A stretch of 64,000 bases of DNA from Deroplatys truncata (Eukaryota > Arthropoda > Insecta > Mantodea > Mantidae), in contig CM060990.1 in NCBI GenBank assembly GCA_030765065.1, positions 4,892,001 to 4,956,000 on the forward strand. The letters run 5' to 3'. Shown here piece by piece: positions 33,001-44,366 of this stretch. The translations under genes were made by a program, and so were the position numbers. Position 1 is the stretch's first letter, and each line of letters starts with the position of its first letter. The notes under the pieces were generated by a model. The model was given only the letters and a program-made list of their open reading frames with translations. It was not told the origin of the DNA and did no database searches.

Positions 33001-34508
33001 GTTTTTTTTCGAGTGGAGCAGAAAATGATTTAATCATTGTCTTCAGCCCCGATGGGAGTCAGGACTGAGAGTGTGGGAATCTCCAAGCGTGGAATACCCA
33101 CCAAAAGAATCTCCACCGGAAGGAAAATGGATAGTATTAGAAAGATTGGAATACACTCGTGGTTTTGCGGTCCCTCATAGCACCCGCGTTAGTAAGTGAA
33201 AGCTGTTGGCTGCCGCCCCATGGGCGAGAGCGGTTAAACGTAGCAACTAGGGTGCAGCAATGAAACCTGACTGCAACACTAGTGGAAATATTAAGGATTT
33301 AGGAAAGAATGGAAGTGGTAAATGTGTAGGAGATGTAGGTTGATATTAAACTTACTTGTGATACTGAAGAGCTCGACTATGGTATTCTTTGGCGTAGTTT
33401 GTGCTGGTTGGAGGCCTTCGGCGATTTTTGAGGGCTTACGGTTTGGCTGAATGCTGGAAGCGTGATCTAAGTTGATACTGCTGTGCTTCCAGAGATCTGA
33501 GTGTCATGTCTATGGAGTCGAGGTGTTGAGTTATCGTTTCTGAAACTGAATATGAGTTCTGGATGGATATGTCGATGGTTCTGATTCTGGATGAAACTGC
33601 CCAGCTAGAAAAACATACTGAGCAGCTGATGTGTCTTGAAGGTCCCTGATGAGTTTCTCCAGGGCTGTCAGCTTCGTCGTCATGTTCAGGAAATCCGCGT
33701 GGAGATCTTGAACGGCGTCGCGTAGACCCTGGACTTTCTCTCTGATCGGCGTTGGTGATGGTGCTGGTGTCGGAGATGGAGCTGTCACTGGCTGCGAAGT
33801 AGTTGCTGGCGGCTTCAGAGGTGCCTTCCTGCGAGGATGCAGGGGCAGAGCGCTTGGCCGGTGTAGTGAGACGACCCTCCACAGGTTGTGCAGTAGCGGC
33901 GGTGGCGGCGGCGAAGATCGTGCTGCTTGTACGTGGATGTAGAGCTGGAAGCACCCTGGATCCGCCGTGCAGGATGTCTCGTCGTGCCCGTAGGCACAGC
34001 AGCGTCTATAGGGCACCTGGCGTTCCATTTTGCTGGCCTCGATCCGGTAGCACCGCCCTAACAAGGGCAGGCCCACCCTCAAAAACGATCATAGTCGCCA
34101 GGGTCTGCAAACTCGATCCTGACGACCGATGTGGGTCCCTGGACTCCGAAGATCCTAGCGGCCTTCGAGGCTGAAGACCACTCTTGGTGAGCTGCGCTGA
34201 TGAGGAACCTGACAGGCAGATCTCTCGTGAGCCCTCTGATGACAGCACTGTACCTCCAATGAAGTATAGGCTGGATCTTCACCGGCTGGGAAGCTCCCAG
34301 GATCGGCGACGGTGATGGTGGCGGCAACTGCGGAGGCAGTCGCGGCGAAGCTGTGGTGGATGGCGGCGAAGCGACGGTGTAAGTACCCCGGGTTGCGGCT
34401 GCTGCGTCGGTTTCTTATCGGCGGATGCCGGAGGAGAAGAAGAGATAGGTGCCTTAGCAGGAGCGTCGACACCACGTAGCTTCTTCTTCTCCATCTCGGA
34501 GCTGAGTG
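33001..34508 (-). mobile_element. ORF1-only non-LTR retrotransposon (internally deleted)
   Basis: On the minus strand it starts just ahead of an ATG at 34494 and ends in an A run of eight or nine (33002-33010). It is bounded on both sides by satellite sequence in register. The residual flanks share AGTG, a possible short target duplication. It encodes an ORF1-type protein and a 3' untranslated region of about 430 bp, but no endonuclease or reverse transcriptase. This resembles HAL1-type half-elements known from mammalian L1. Confidence 0.65.
33436..34494 (-). pseudogene. Non-LTR ORF1 (Gag-like) with zinc knuckle, frameshifted
   Basis: ORF1 proteins bind the element RNA. The ATG at 34494 (MEKKKLRG) opens a Pro/Ala-rich N-terminus. 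After a frame change the reading has an RRM-like region ending GDYDRF (about 34085). A one-base change in a T run near 34083 splits GDYDRF from the next block (LRVGLPLLGR). The zinc knuckle then reads CCAYGHDETSC (about 34000). A Pro-rich linker and a helical, coiled-coil-like C-terminus follow to about 33531-33436, in two frames. Knuckle and RRM order fit ORF1 of R1/Jockey-type elements. Confidence 0.6.
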
Positions 34509-34580
34509 TAACACCGCGGGCCAGGAAATACCTGTGGGCTTATCTATAGACAGGCCATGTCTGTAATACCATTTATACTG
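34509..34580 (+). repeat. 102-bp satellite, segment 2
   Basis: A partial monomer (GGCCAGGAAATACCTG to TTTATACTG) continues in register from segment 1. It shows that the two insertions at its sides hit one array. Confidence 0.8.
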
Positions 34581-34649
34581 CAATAAATGAGAACACGAGC
34601 TGGAAGTATTCTTGGTCTTATCATACGCTTTTCTGCTGTTTCTGCTCTA

Positions 34650-37623
34650 CCTGTAGGTATCATTCTTTCTAATCTGGGATCTACTTCTCACATCCTTCAC
34701 TTATGTGCTCTAATTGTGAGTTTCCTTCCTCCTCGATGATTTGTAGTTTATCCATTCTTTCTTCTCTCCTGTTTAGTAATCTCTCTGATCTCCTTTGCTG
34801 AGGCTCTGTCCTTTCTTGTAGTTGATGTGTGTGTTGTGATTCATTCCTTTCGTGCGGTCTATGTTTCTTCATTTATTCATTTGATATTAATTCAGCCATT
34901 TCTTCCAATTGTTTATAGTCTCCTTATTTCTCATAATATTCCATACTCCTTTTCCTTGTAGGTTTTGCTTTCCTTGTTCCAATAATGCCTGATGTTTCCT
35001 ACATTCGAAGAGTACGTGCTCTGGAGTATCCTTTTGCTCACAGATGTCACAGTTGTATGCTCACTTCTTCCTATCCTTTTCAGGTATTTTTACATGAACC
35101 ATGACCCATTATATAATGTACTAAACCTTTTCTTGGTTTCACATGCTATGTGAACCTTTTCGTGATGCTTGGAAAAATTTCATACGTTCGTCGTCCTTCT
35201 TTCATAGTATTCCATTCCTCTTGCCAATCTTTTATTAATTTCTTTTTTATTTCTAATTTTGTCCCACTTCATTGTCCTACCAAATCCTGTACTTTGTCTA
35301 CTTGTCCCTTTTTAGCCAATATATTGCTCCTCGTAACCTTACTGTGAGATCTATTGGCCATATCGCATTTACGACAAATATTGCCATAGTTGGTGTTCTC
35401 CTCGCTGCTCCTGCTCCTCTTAGTATAATTTGTCGTTGAGTACTTCTTAATAATTTTATATTCTTCTTGATCCTATACCTATATCGCCATGTACTTGCTC
35501 CATATCCCATTGTTCCAGGTGTTATACTTGTGTAACATTTGCCAAGTGCGTGTGATGGTATTCCATAATTTCGTTGTGTGATAGACGATAGCTTCATCAT
35601 CACACCCGTTGCTTTGGTTCTAATGTGGTCAATGTGCTTTATGAAGCTCGATATCTCATCTAATTGGGTTCCTAAATATCATAAGTTAGTTCGTCTTTTG
35701 ATATTCTGATTATTGATGTTAATTGCTGGATTTATATTCACCTGTCCGTTTTAATAATATGCATCTGATTTTGCTGGGGCTATGGTTAATTTTGTTTGCT
35801 TACTCCATTCTTGAAAATGTACTATTACCGTGTTTGCTTTTTCCTCCAGTTCGTTTCTGTTATTGCCATAAATGATTATCATTAGGTTCTCCGCATATGC
35901 GGTAACTTCCGTTGTTTCTTGCAAAGCACCTAGTTTGGCTAATACCGATTCAGTAAGTAGATACCAAAATACGGATACTAATATTCATGCTTTCGGGCAT
36001 CATTTCGTGATTTATATAGTGATGTTCCTGATTTCTCCTACAATTGTTGCACTACGATCCTTACAGTAGCCCTTTAATATGTTCTATATAACTCTCGGAT
36101 AGTTCTTCAGTCATAGTATATTGAACAATTCTGGCCAGATTATCAAATGCCCCTGCGATATCGAAAAACATGCTTATAACACATTTTTATGGTTTTCCTA
36201 AATGCATGTGATGGCTCTGTTGATTTGGCTTTTCTGAAACCATACTGTTTAATAGTCGTGCCGATCATTTTTCTATATTCATGGATTCTTTTTAGGTGAG
36301 TCGTTCTTGAATTTTTCCAAGTGTATTAAGTAAACAGATGGGTCTGTAACTTTTTAGTTTCGTAGGATCCTTGTCTTTTGTTTTCTTAAGAATTACTATA
36401 TTCGCCTTCTTCCAACAATAAGGTACGCGTCCTAGATATAAACAATCGTTTAGGATGTCACATAGGTGTGGTGCTATGCTCTACTCTAGGTTTATTATAA
36501 CTTCTGATGGCATTCCATCAGGCCATGGGCCTTCCTGTTTTTTTTTTTTTTTTTTTTTTGCATTCCCTGATGGCTAACTTAACCTCTGTGACATCAAATG
36601 GATAAATAATCCGGTCTCTTCTGTATTCTTGTTTGTACTCTTCCCTTTTCCTTTTATGAACTACATCTTCGTGTTTCTATATGCCCGTTGGTAGGAGTTT
36701 ACTGAGTAGGTAATTTGTCGACTTAATCCAAGTTTTTGCATTTTCTCAAATTTTGTAATTTTTCATTCCATATTTTGTATTCAGTAATTTAGTCTTTACC
36801 TTCAGCATAGTTTTATCCATGGCTTGTGTACTTTCTATGTAGAGATTTGCTCTCTTATCCATATTCATGGGATCATTGGTATATGGTAGCTGAAATTCCT
36901 ATTCTACTCTCCTCCACTCCTCATTTCTTGTTATATATCTCGTTTGTCCCATTTTCTTCCATGTTTTTTCATTATCTCTTTTTACGTTGTAGTTAAATGT
37001 TATGATGTTATGGTGACCAGCGGTGAGCTGTTGAGTTAGATCCTGTTTACCACATATCCTTTGGCTAAAGTTACGTCAATATTTTCCTTAGCATCTGCTC
37101 TGTTCTCAAATGCGTAAGAGTTGTGGGGTTGATTCAATATCTCTAGTTCAAGTTCATTTATTACTTCTGCTAATTTTGCTCCACCAGATTGTTTACATTG
37201 TATTAGCATCCATGGTCATAATAATTGCTGAAAATGGATATGAATCTAGTATATTCCTCTCTGATTATTAAGATGTATTTCAATGTCATCCATATGCTGG
37301 AGGTATTAATTTGTCAGTATATTAGTTTTCCTTGTATATGTTATTTCCAAACAATTTGTTTGTTCATCACATAGCTGGGTGATTTTGAGAATTTGTATGT
37401 TCTTGTTTACAATCATAGTTGCGGTTTCTGGAACTCCCCCTACCATTATATATCTTGCATTTACAGGCATGTGTAATGGTTTCCCTCCTAGGGTGTATGG
37501 TTCTTGAATACAAATTATATCTATTTTTAATTCCTCGATGAGTTTCCTAATTTCCATCATTACAATTTTACTCCTCTGGGCGTCTAATTGTCCTATTCTT
37601 ATATTTATAAATGTGCTTGCCAT
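34650..37623 (-). pseudogene. R1-type ORF2: endonuclease, dead reverse transcriptase, CCHC
   Basis: The protein nicked target DNA and copied element RNA onto it. It starts at ATG 37623 with an APE endonuclease N-terminus (GQLDAQRS, CIQEPYTLGG), open to 37306. The reverse transcriptase is spread over frames with many stops. The catalytic YADD box reads YAEN at 35886-35897, so both aspartates are lost. Near the end are a piece with YGASTWRYR (about 35490) and a CCHC box starting CDICEQKDTPEH (about 35030-35065). A (T)22 run at 36538-36559 interrupts the reverse transcriptase. Confidence 0.75.
36538..36559. repeat. (T)22 homopolymer inside ORF2
   Basis: Twenty-two Ts (As on the coding strand) lie inside the reverse transcriptase region. 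This is a homopolymer expansion or the scar of a lost insertion. Confidence 0.85.
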
Positions 37624-37649
37624 TATCCGTTATTAAAAGATTCTTCCTT

Positions 37650-39696
37650 TTCTTGTTGTCTTACACGAAATTTGGAAAGCCTATATAATTTCTCGGATTC
37701 AATTTTCTGGGCGTTGGGTATTGTTACCATTTTGGCCTTGGGTTCTGTGCTTCTATTTCTCTCTAATGGGTTGTAATGTCTATCCCTCCACTTTTCTCCT
37801 AATCCTTTAGGTGAAAGTGATGTATGCTTCTTTACTGGAGTATTTATCTTTTTACTTGGTACTACAGTCGCTGTATAAATGGACTCATTACTACTATCCT
37901 TTTGAACGTAGTAGGCTTGTTATTTGTCACATATGACTTCCTATCGCTCCGTTCGTAGTTTTATGGCCTTATATGGACATAAGAATTTGGCCAGCTCTGT
38001 GGCGGATCCATCACTATTTTGCCATAACTTTTCAAAGTGTTTATAAATTTATTAGATGTTAAATTTATCATTTCTTCTTTCGAAAACGGATTATAATAGT
38101 TTCAGATATTTCCTCCCTTTTGGTTGGTATATTCAGTACTCTAAGCTTCATACGGTCTACGGCATCAGGGATCGGAAAAGCAATTGTGCTATCCTGATCA
38201 AATGTCTTAGAGGATTGCTTCGTCAATGTAGTCTCGGTGGTTTTTATCGTTGGATGTTTACTAACTTTTCTCTTTATAAAGTCTAGGAAATTCATTCGTT
38301 TGCTTATTTTATTCCTTATTCCTTTCCTCTTCTTCCTCTGTGGACGTCCCATCTTTAGTTTACCGCTGTGAGTTTCTTTTCCATTGCTGCGTCTGTATCC
38401 TTTAAGTCTAGTTTAGTTTTGGCGGTAATAATGATTTTTTGTTTCCATATATGGCTTCATATATTCTTTGCTATGTTGGTTATTATTCAATTCCGGCTCC
38501 AACTGCTCTGTTTGTATCGCGTAGTCTTTGGTACCTATATTAAACGTTTTATAAAACACTTGTTTGCTCTTTCCGTGTTTCTTCTAATTCTACTTGGATT
38601 TTTCTTATTTCTCTCTTTCCTTTTTCGCTTCAATTTTAGGTTGTCAAACCATTATAATTAGTTCTAGATATTAATCTTTGTCTATAGAGTTCATAGGTCG
38701 GGCAATTCTTTCTTCCCTGACATTTCTTCTTCCTTAAGGTGCAAGGTACACAAATACCTTGCTGTTCTTCCTTTGCACGGTCTATCTTAGAGTGATCCGC
38801 TTCTGTACAATGGAAGCATTTTACACGTTCCTTATTGCAGAATTTGGCCACGTGGCCAAGATCCTGGAATTTCAAGCATCTTGTGAGGACAATAAAATCC
38901 TTGAAATCCGACATACACTCTTCCCTGTAATACCATCCTCAGACGTAGTTTGGGTTCTACTTCTAAGACATGATGTACGGTAGATTGATTTCTTGGTCCC
39001 ATTTTGAATTTAAATGTAACTTCTCTGTCGAAGAGATACCATGGGATTTCCTCAAAATTCTGCATATGTAGTGATTTTTTAACATCATCCTCTTTTTCTC
39101 CTGATAGCACGTCATGTAAAATCACAAGTGGGTGTCTCTTTATGGATTTTTCCATTTTTAATTATTTCTCTTGTTTTTGCTGAAAATAATTTTCTCCACG
39201 TCGTACTTGGTTTCTGCTTCTATAATCAACGTCCTCTCGATAGCTCTCATATGGCTTATCTTTATCTTTTCCTGAGCTGGTTTCAAGTTTCTTGTCACTA
39301 TATCTTGGACTTCTTTTGTAGTCTTCCCTTTTATTGATGTAATGAATAAGGTATTTGTTTCTGGACTGTTTTATCGATCTTTTCAATATTCTCATAGGTT
39401 TTGGGTCTTTGTGCAGCTTGTGCATAACTCAAGGGCCTCTCCTGGTACTTTAGTTCCTTATAAACCTTAAGTTACCACTCGATTGAGATGTTATCCTCTT
39501 TCAATGTATTAAATATCTCTGTGTTGTTTTCTAAGAGGCCTCAGATTTCTCTCTTACTCACTGCTGTTATCTTTTAGGTTGAGATTATCATGCTGATCTT
39601 TGATAGGTATTTAGTAATACTACATTCGTCCAAAGGACGCATAATTGTTGCTGACGACTCCATGTTGCCGTTACTACTGCTCCCTGCAGCACTCAT
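37650..39696 (-). pseudogene. R1-type ORF1 (Gag-like), frameshifted
   Basis: ATG at 39696 (MSAAGSS) gives the likely start. Pieces at 39425-39162, 39155-38832, 38914-38636 and 38352-38068 lie in different frames but read in order: a basic charged N-terminal region, an RRM-like region, and zinc knuckles (CLKFQDLGHVAKFC, then CFHC with following His and a further Cys-rich stretch). Last comes a Lys/Arg-rich tail. ORF1 ends shortly before the ORF2 ATG. Confidence 0.65.
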
Positions 39697-39789
39697 GTTT
39701 CCCTCTTGAGTTATAATAGTATGTGTTAATGTTTGCTGTATCCTCTCTGGGGATCGGGACAATTGACACCCTAGTTTCTCAACTCACTA

Positions 39790-40827
39790 ACACTTTTGGG
39801 CAGGGGGTAATTGCCAGACATCCGACCCCATAGGCATCCGACTCCAAATACACACCCCCTGAAAATCTATGTCGACGTCCTTCGATTTATACACTGTGCA
39901 CGCCATATCGAATCCTCCTGGTCTTCGAGTTATATACCGTTAAAGTGTGTCCATCCTCAACGTGGCCGTTAGAGCCTGTGGATGGTCTTGTAATCCCCGA
40001 GCATCAGACTCTCTCGTATCTAGGTGTTGCGCATCCCATCAACAAAGCAGTAGGTAGCTTGCTGGGATACGTAACTGGGCGGGAGGCTCACCAGAGCTTC
40101 ATTCGCTAGCTATTCAATTACGAGCGCAAACTCTTGCAGTGTCTCGCCTGGCTGTTGCAGCAATGACTTGAGTTGACTACGATACACGGAGGCCAAGCGA
40201 TGTTTCTCGAACAGGTTTTCGAGGACCACTCAGATATCTCCGGTCTTCGCAGACGTCGTAACTGCATTAAAATTTCTGCAGCCCGTCCCTGCAAGCCGTC
40301 TATCAGCTTTATGGCTTCCTTCTCTGCTGACCATCAGTTGTGGGTGGCCACATCGGTGAGTTGTCGACGGAATACTTCGAAAGTTGACGTTCCGTCGTAT
40401 TTGGGTGTCTTAAGCGCGTGGATTTCGTGTTGCGTCCTGACGTCTCAATCTGCAGGATATTTACTCTTCCACTAAACATTTCCTCCACAATGGCGTTCAG
40501 TTCCTTGACACTGTCGTCGTCTTTCCCTTCCAGGACGCTAAGCCGATACCCGAAGTCCTCCACGGCGTTATCGCACTGGCAAGGGTCTTTCACCTTTCCG
40601 CCGAGTTCTTCTACATCTTTCTTCACGCCGGCCAACTGTTTGCCAATCCTCCTTAATATTTCGGTCTTTATCTTCATTTGTTCCTTTAAACCCTTAATTT
40701 CTGTCTTCATTACTTTCTTCACGTCCTTAATTTCTGTCTGCATCTTGTGCATTCCAGAATTAACATTCTCCTTTTTCGTCTCCATTTTCCCCATTTTGGC
40801 CAATAATGTTTCAAACATTTCCTCCAT
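39790..40827 (-). pseudogene. Gypsy Gag pseudogene
   Basis: ATG at 40827 (MEEMFETLLAKM) opens a frame of about 170 codons with a long Lys/Glu coiled coil. After a frame change near 40430 the capsid part reads TFEVFRRQLTDVATHN and EAIKLIDGLQGRAAEIL, in another frame LENLFEKHRLASVYRSQLK, and then a Gly/Cys-rich end that may be the zinc knuckle (about 39800-39860). There are stops at several places. Coiled coil plus this capsid pattern is typical of Ty3/gypsy Gag in insects. Confidence 0.65.
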
Positions 40828-40841
40828 CGCGGCCTTTGTAT

Positions 40842-40858
40842 CGCACTCCTGACACCAA
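40842..40858 (-). promoter_or_regulatory. Primer binding site
   Basis: The minus strand reads TTGGTGTCAGGAGTGCG directly after the LTR end, close to the TTGGTGTCAGAAGTGGG type used by many insect gypsy elements. Confidence 0.65.
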
Positions 40859-41341
40859 TGCAACAATTTAGAACACCATTTACTGCGAAAACACTTATTT
40901 ATTACCAGACCGTCAATATAACACAAACGTTACACTTGAGTACCTTTCGCACGCACTCGAAATACAACACAAATACAACTGGTTGTTGAGGTACAGCCCA
41001 CAATTGAACTGCACTGTCCAATTGCACAGTTCACTTCGACTCTTCTTACAGCACTCGACTCAACTGAACTCAACACTAAAAATACTGCCGTCCGGGCATG
41101 AGTAACCTTCTTATATACGTAGGTCCCACATACAAGCGGAACTTTCGAGAACAAGTACTTATTAAAACATGTGGAAACGAAGGTTCAAAAACAGGTAAGC
41201 TGCACATAAAGAGGCTTTTATTCTGCACCCGCTGTTGCTCTATTACTTCCGCACTCGATATTGCGTCGATGGCCGACCGCAGGCCACGCCCAGATATCGG
41301 GCCGAGACGTGCAAGCAACCTTGCTCGCGCGCGCGATCACA
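40859..41341 (-). repeat. Gypsy 5' LTR
   Basis: The LTR of 483 bp starts TGTGATC and ends TTGCA. A TATATAAG box lies on the minus strand at about 41110-41119, consistent with an LTR promoter. The start resembles the LTR at 58105 (TGTGATCGTGCGC). Confidence 0.65.
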
Positions 41342-41900
41342 GTATTGTACACCTACTGCGTGCACCTTCTTTAGTGTATCACCGTGGGCCAGGAGATACC
41401 TATGGGCTTATCTATTGGCAACGCCATGTCTACAATACGATTTGCACTCTACACCGACTGCGTGCAACATCTTCAGTGGATCATCGTGGGCCACGAAGTA
41501 GCTGTCTGCCAATCTACTGCCAACACAATGTCTGAAATATCAATTATACTGTACACCTACTGCGTGCAACTTCTTCGGTGTAACACCGTGTGCCAGGAGA
41601 TACCTGTGGGCTTATCTACTTTCAACACCATGTTTGCAATACCATTTATATTGTACACCTACTGCGTGCAACTTCTTCAGTGGATCACTGTGGGCCAGGA
41701 GATACCTACGGACTTATCTACTGACAACACAAGGTCTGCAAATCATTTATATGGTACACCTATGTGTGCAACTTCTTCAGTGGACCACCGTGGTTCCAGG
41801 AAATAGGTGCGGTCTTATCTACAGACAAGCAGGTGCCATATATATAGGCGTATTCATGATGTGCACCTATTGTGTGCAGCGTGGAACACAACAGGGCAGG
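41342..41900 (+). repeat. 102-bp satellite array, segment 3
   Basis: The word TGCGTGC recurs at 41357, 41459, 41561 and 41663, exactly 102 bp apart, followed by more diverged copies to about 41900. These are the least diverged monomers in the window. Confidence 0.9.
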
Positions 41901-41929
41901 GAAATACCTGTCTACTAGTCAGCCACGAT

Positions 41930-42693
41930 ATGAATGCTTGCCGTAGGAAGAGGAACTAAACAGTTATGTTTAGTACAAAGCTTTCTTGCTTCCAGAAAGG
42001 TGTATATTATGAGACCATAAAAATATTTAATACTCTCCCTAATGATCTTAAGAGAAAAGTTGACAACTTCAATGTCTTTAAAACTGCTGTTAAAGAGTAC
42101 CTATGCTCAAAAGCATATTATTCTGTACAAGATTATCTTAATGACAAATTATCCTACTGATAATACTTATATAGCTCTGTAAGTAGTATTAGTAAATATT
42201 AATGACAATTGCCAGTCATATTTGAAATCTACTCTAGAATTAATGAAGCTATTTAAATGTATGTATATTAAGAACTGACATTAAATGCTATGCATTACAC
42301 ATCAAATAGAACAAAATGATCAGACTAACAAAGGTAAAATCCTAGTGAATGTTAAAATAACTGTTCTTGCCTATACGTATGTTAACCTTATAACAGTAAG
42401 GAGGTATACAACTCTGTAATAAATTACACTTGATTTGTTTCATTTTATATATAATATGTCCTTATTTTATTTTAAATGTTCTGTATACTATGTAATATTT
42501 ATGTATATATGTAACTTTATTGTACATTTCCTTAACACGCATATAGTATTTGTATTTTATTTCAAATGTTCCATATTCTATGTAATATTTATGTTTATAT
42601 ATAATTTTTGTACATTTCCTTGACTTGTTCTATGTTCACAAGCCTTTATGGCTGCTAGTGAACTCACAGAATACAATCTAATCTAATCTAATC
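41930..42693 (+). mobile_element. 3' end of a second non-LTR retrotransposon
   Basis: A C-terminal ORF2 fragment, a 500-bp AT-rich 3' untranslated region and a terminal (TCTAA)n run (42671-42693) mark a 5'-truncated insertion. The untranslated region contains two copies about 92 bp apart of a block with TATGTAATATTTATG. The flank to the right (42920-43065) is again satellite. Confidence 0.7.
41966..42160 (+). pseudogene. Non-LTR ORF2 C-terminal fragment
   Basis: A 64-codon frame carries FQKGVYYETIKIFNTLPNDLK and SVQDYL, the C-terminal tail typical of Jockey/CR1-like arthropod ORF2 proteins. The reverse transcriptase is absent, lost by 5' truncation on insertion. Confidence 0.65.
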
Positions 42694-42919
42694 AGAAGAG
42701 GGCGCGTCATGGAAGGAATCCGTTAAAGAAACCATTCGCAGTTCAGAGTTGCATTTACTAGCGAGGCTGAGGTCTGCAAAATGTAGTACTGTTTTCATAA
42801 TACAACTTACTTTCCACTATCGTCTTCCTCCTAGCTCCCCTCTGATCCCTAGCCTTGATGACGTTAGGCATTGTCAAGAAAAAACTGGTGGCAGCTTCCA
42901 AGCGCATTCATTACTTCAG

Positions 42920-43065
42920 TATTTATGTATAGGTAGCTCTATGTTTGCAAAAGCGTTTATACTCTGCATCTATTTTGTTTCAACCTCTTAGTAGATCGTC
43001 ATGGTTCAGGAAATTAACTGTCTACATACCCATATGCAAGCCGACGTTTGCAATAGTATTTGTTA
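42920..43065 (+). repeat. 102-bp satellite, segment 4 (diverged)
   Basis: Words such as ATGTTTGCAA, GCGTTTATACT, AGTAGATCGTCATGG and CAGGAAATTAACTGTCT follow the monomer order, resembling the old monomers at 31990-32110. Confidence 0.65.
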
Positions 43066-44195
43066 GCTATTTCAGAATCTTCTCCTGTCTTTAAAACTCG
43101 ATAGATTCTAATAGTATCAGCATCATTAAATAATTTGATTTCCAGGAGAGGTGTGGCAGATGTTACGAGTCATTAAACACTGTAACATCTTCATCTCAAA
43201 TGTGATAACTTTAGGAAGAATGTATCAGGACAATAGAGAAGACGACTACTTCACTCTGAACGCTTTTAGCGCACTGAAACCCTGAAGGTATTTTAGGGGA
43301 CACAAATGTAACCTTTATATCCAATGAGACCTTTAGCATTGTTAGGAATTAATTTTATAGGTGAATGGAAGATGTTTATGCCTACCCAATCAGTTATTCG
43401 ATAATAGAATCGAACGCGTTACACTTTACCCTGATTAAAACTAAGCAGGTATTAACTGTAACGAATATGCAAGAGGAATGTTGCTGTATGTAGCAAAATC
43501 ATAACCAGCAAGATAATACGTAAATATACATAATTTTCTTACAGTTTAGGGGAGTGGTATATAAGTTTTAACATCCGTTGTTTACATCCTCCACCAGTTT
43601 TGCAGCAAAACCCCTCTATGTTTTTGTACCCTCAATTGGACGAATCATTCGCACTAACATAAATCAGTTTTACCTCGTGAAATGAGTTTTAACATATATT
43701 TCTTGCTTCCAAACATAATTATTTAATGTCGGTAATACAACTTCAGGTTGAAACATTCATCTAAACCGGTGGCAGAATGAAAACACTATTCCAAAAACAC
43801 GAAACACCTTTGCAATACACGCTATTCTAAGATTTAAATGAAGATGAAATCAAGAAATTAACTACAGAGTAAATTTGTGAAAGCAGACAAAATAATATAA
43901 GGCACATCTTCTAGCAGAACACGGCAGTTACCAGCATGAGCAAGTGGATGTCTTCACCTGAGCATGCACAGGACTGCATACAAGGCGGTGTTTGAATGCT
44001 ATGTTGTGCAAACCCTTCGGCTGACACAGGGTATGAGTGTCCATTTACACTTCCAGAAAGTTATCTTGAAATTTTATTCACGAATTTAGTATGCACTTCG
44101 TTATATTAAGGGCATTATCCCCAATAGTGGTAGTGACACTCATTGTAAACATAGCTAGGTCTGGCTGAAAATGTTTTATATAGAAGCCATATTTC
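43066..44195. other. Non-coding stretch, nothing recognised
   Basis: No gene, tandem repeat or RNA feature seen on either strand. Confidence 0.5.
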
Positions 44196-44366
44196 ATAGC
44201 GAGCGAGATGGCTCCTTGCGAAGTTCGCATTCAGGATGTCCTGGATTCGATTCTCGGAGCCGGCTACTCTGATTCTGATTTTTCGTAGTTTTCCCCGATT
44301 AGAAAGGCAAATGCTGGTTGGATTCTCTTTTACCGTAAATTTCCTGTCATTTTGCTTTCCTTTCAT
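44196..44366 (+). mobile_element. tRNA-derived SINE (insect type)
   Basis: A-box-like GCGAGATGGCTCCTTGCG is followed by TTCGCATTCAGGA and a B box GGATTCGATTC. The body reads CCGGCTACTCTGATTCTGAT, then TTTTCGTAGTTTTCCCC and AGGCAAATGCTGG. This layout matches a SINE family I know as very common in orthopteroid and other insects. The 3' end is not sharply defined. Confidence 0.7.

Larger units (their letters stand above)
34581..39780 (-). mobile_element. R1-clade non-LTR retrotransposon, degenerate
   Basis: On the minus strand ORF1 (gag-like, zinc knuckles) is followed by ORF2 with an APE-type endonuclease, reverse transcriptase and a C-terminal CCHC motif, the layout of R1-clade elements. These are arthropod-specific as far as I know. 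Its 3' edge abuts satellite sequence at 34580 and its 5' edge lies near 39780, next to a gypsy fragment. The first 18 bp at 34579 also resemble a gypsy LTR end, so the edge may be composite. Confidence 0.75.
39781..41341 (-). mobile_element. Ty3/gypsy fragment: 5' LTR, primer site and gag
   Basis: On the minus strand the LTR begins TGTGATCGCGC at 41341, right beside satellite sequence. Primer binding site and gag follow, and the element breaks off at about 39781, where R1 sequence begins. No pol was found. The satellite left of R1 (ending TATACTG at 34580) and right of this LTR (starting GTATTGTACACC) overlap by about five bases. One reading is that the gypsy hit the array first and R1 later replaced most of it. 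Confidence 0.65.

Noticed and set aside
33803..34174. A 123-codon plus-strand frame
   Set aside because: It is antisense to the ORF1 zinc knuckle region, which has the recognisable motif.
40418..40852. A 144-codon Ser/Phe-rich plus-strand frame
   Set aside because: It is the complement of the gypsy Gag coiled coil on the minus strand.
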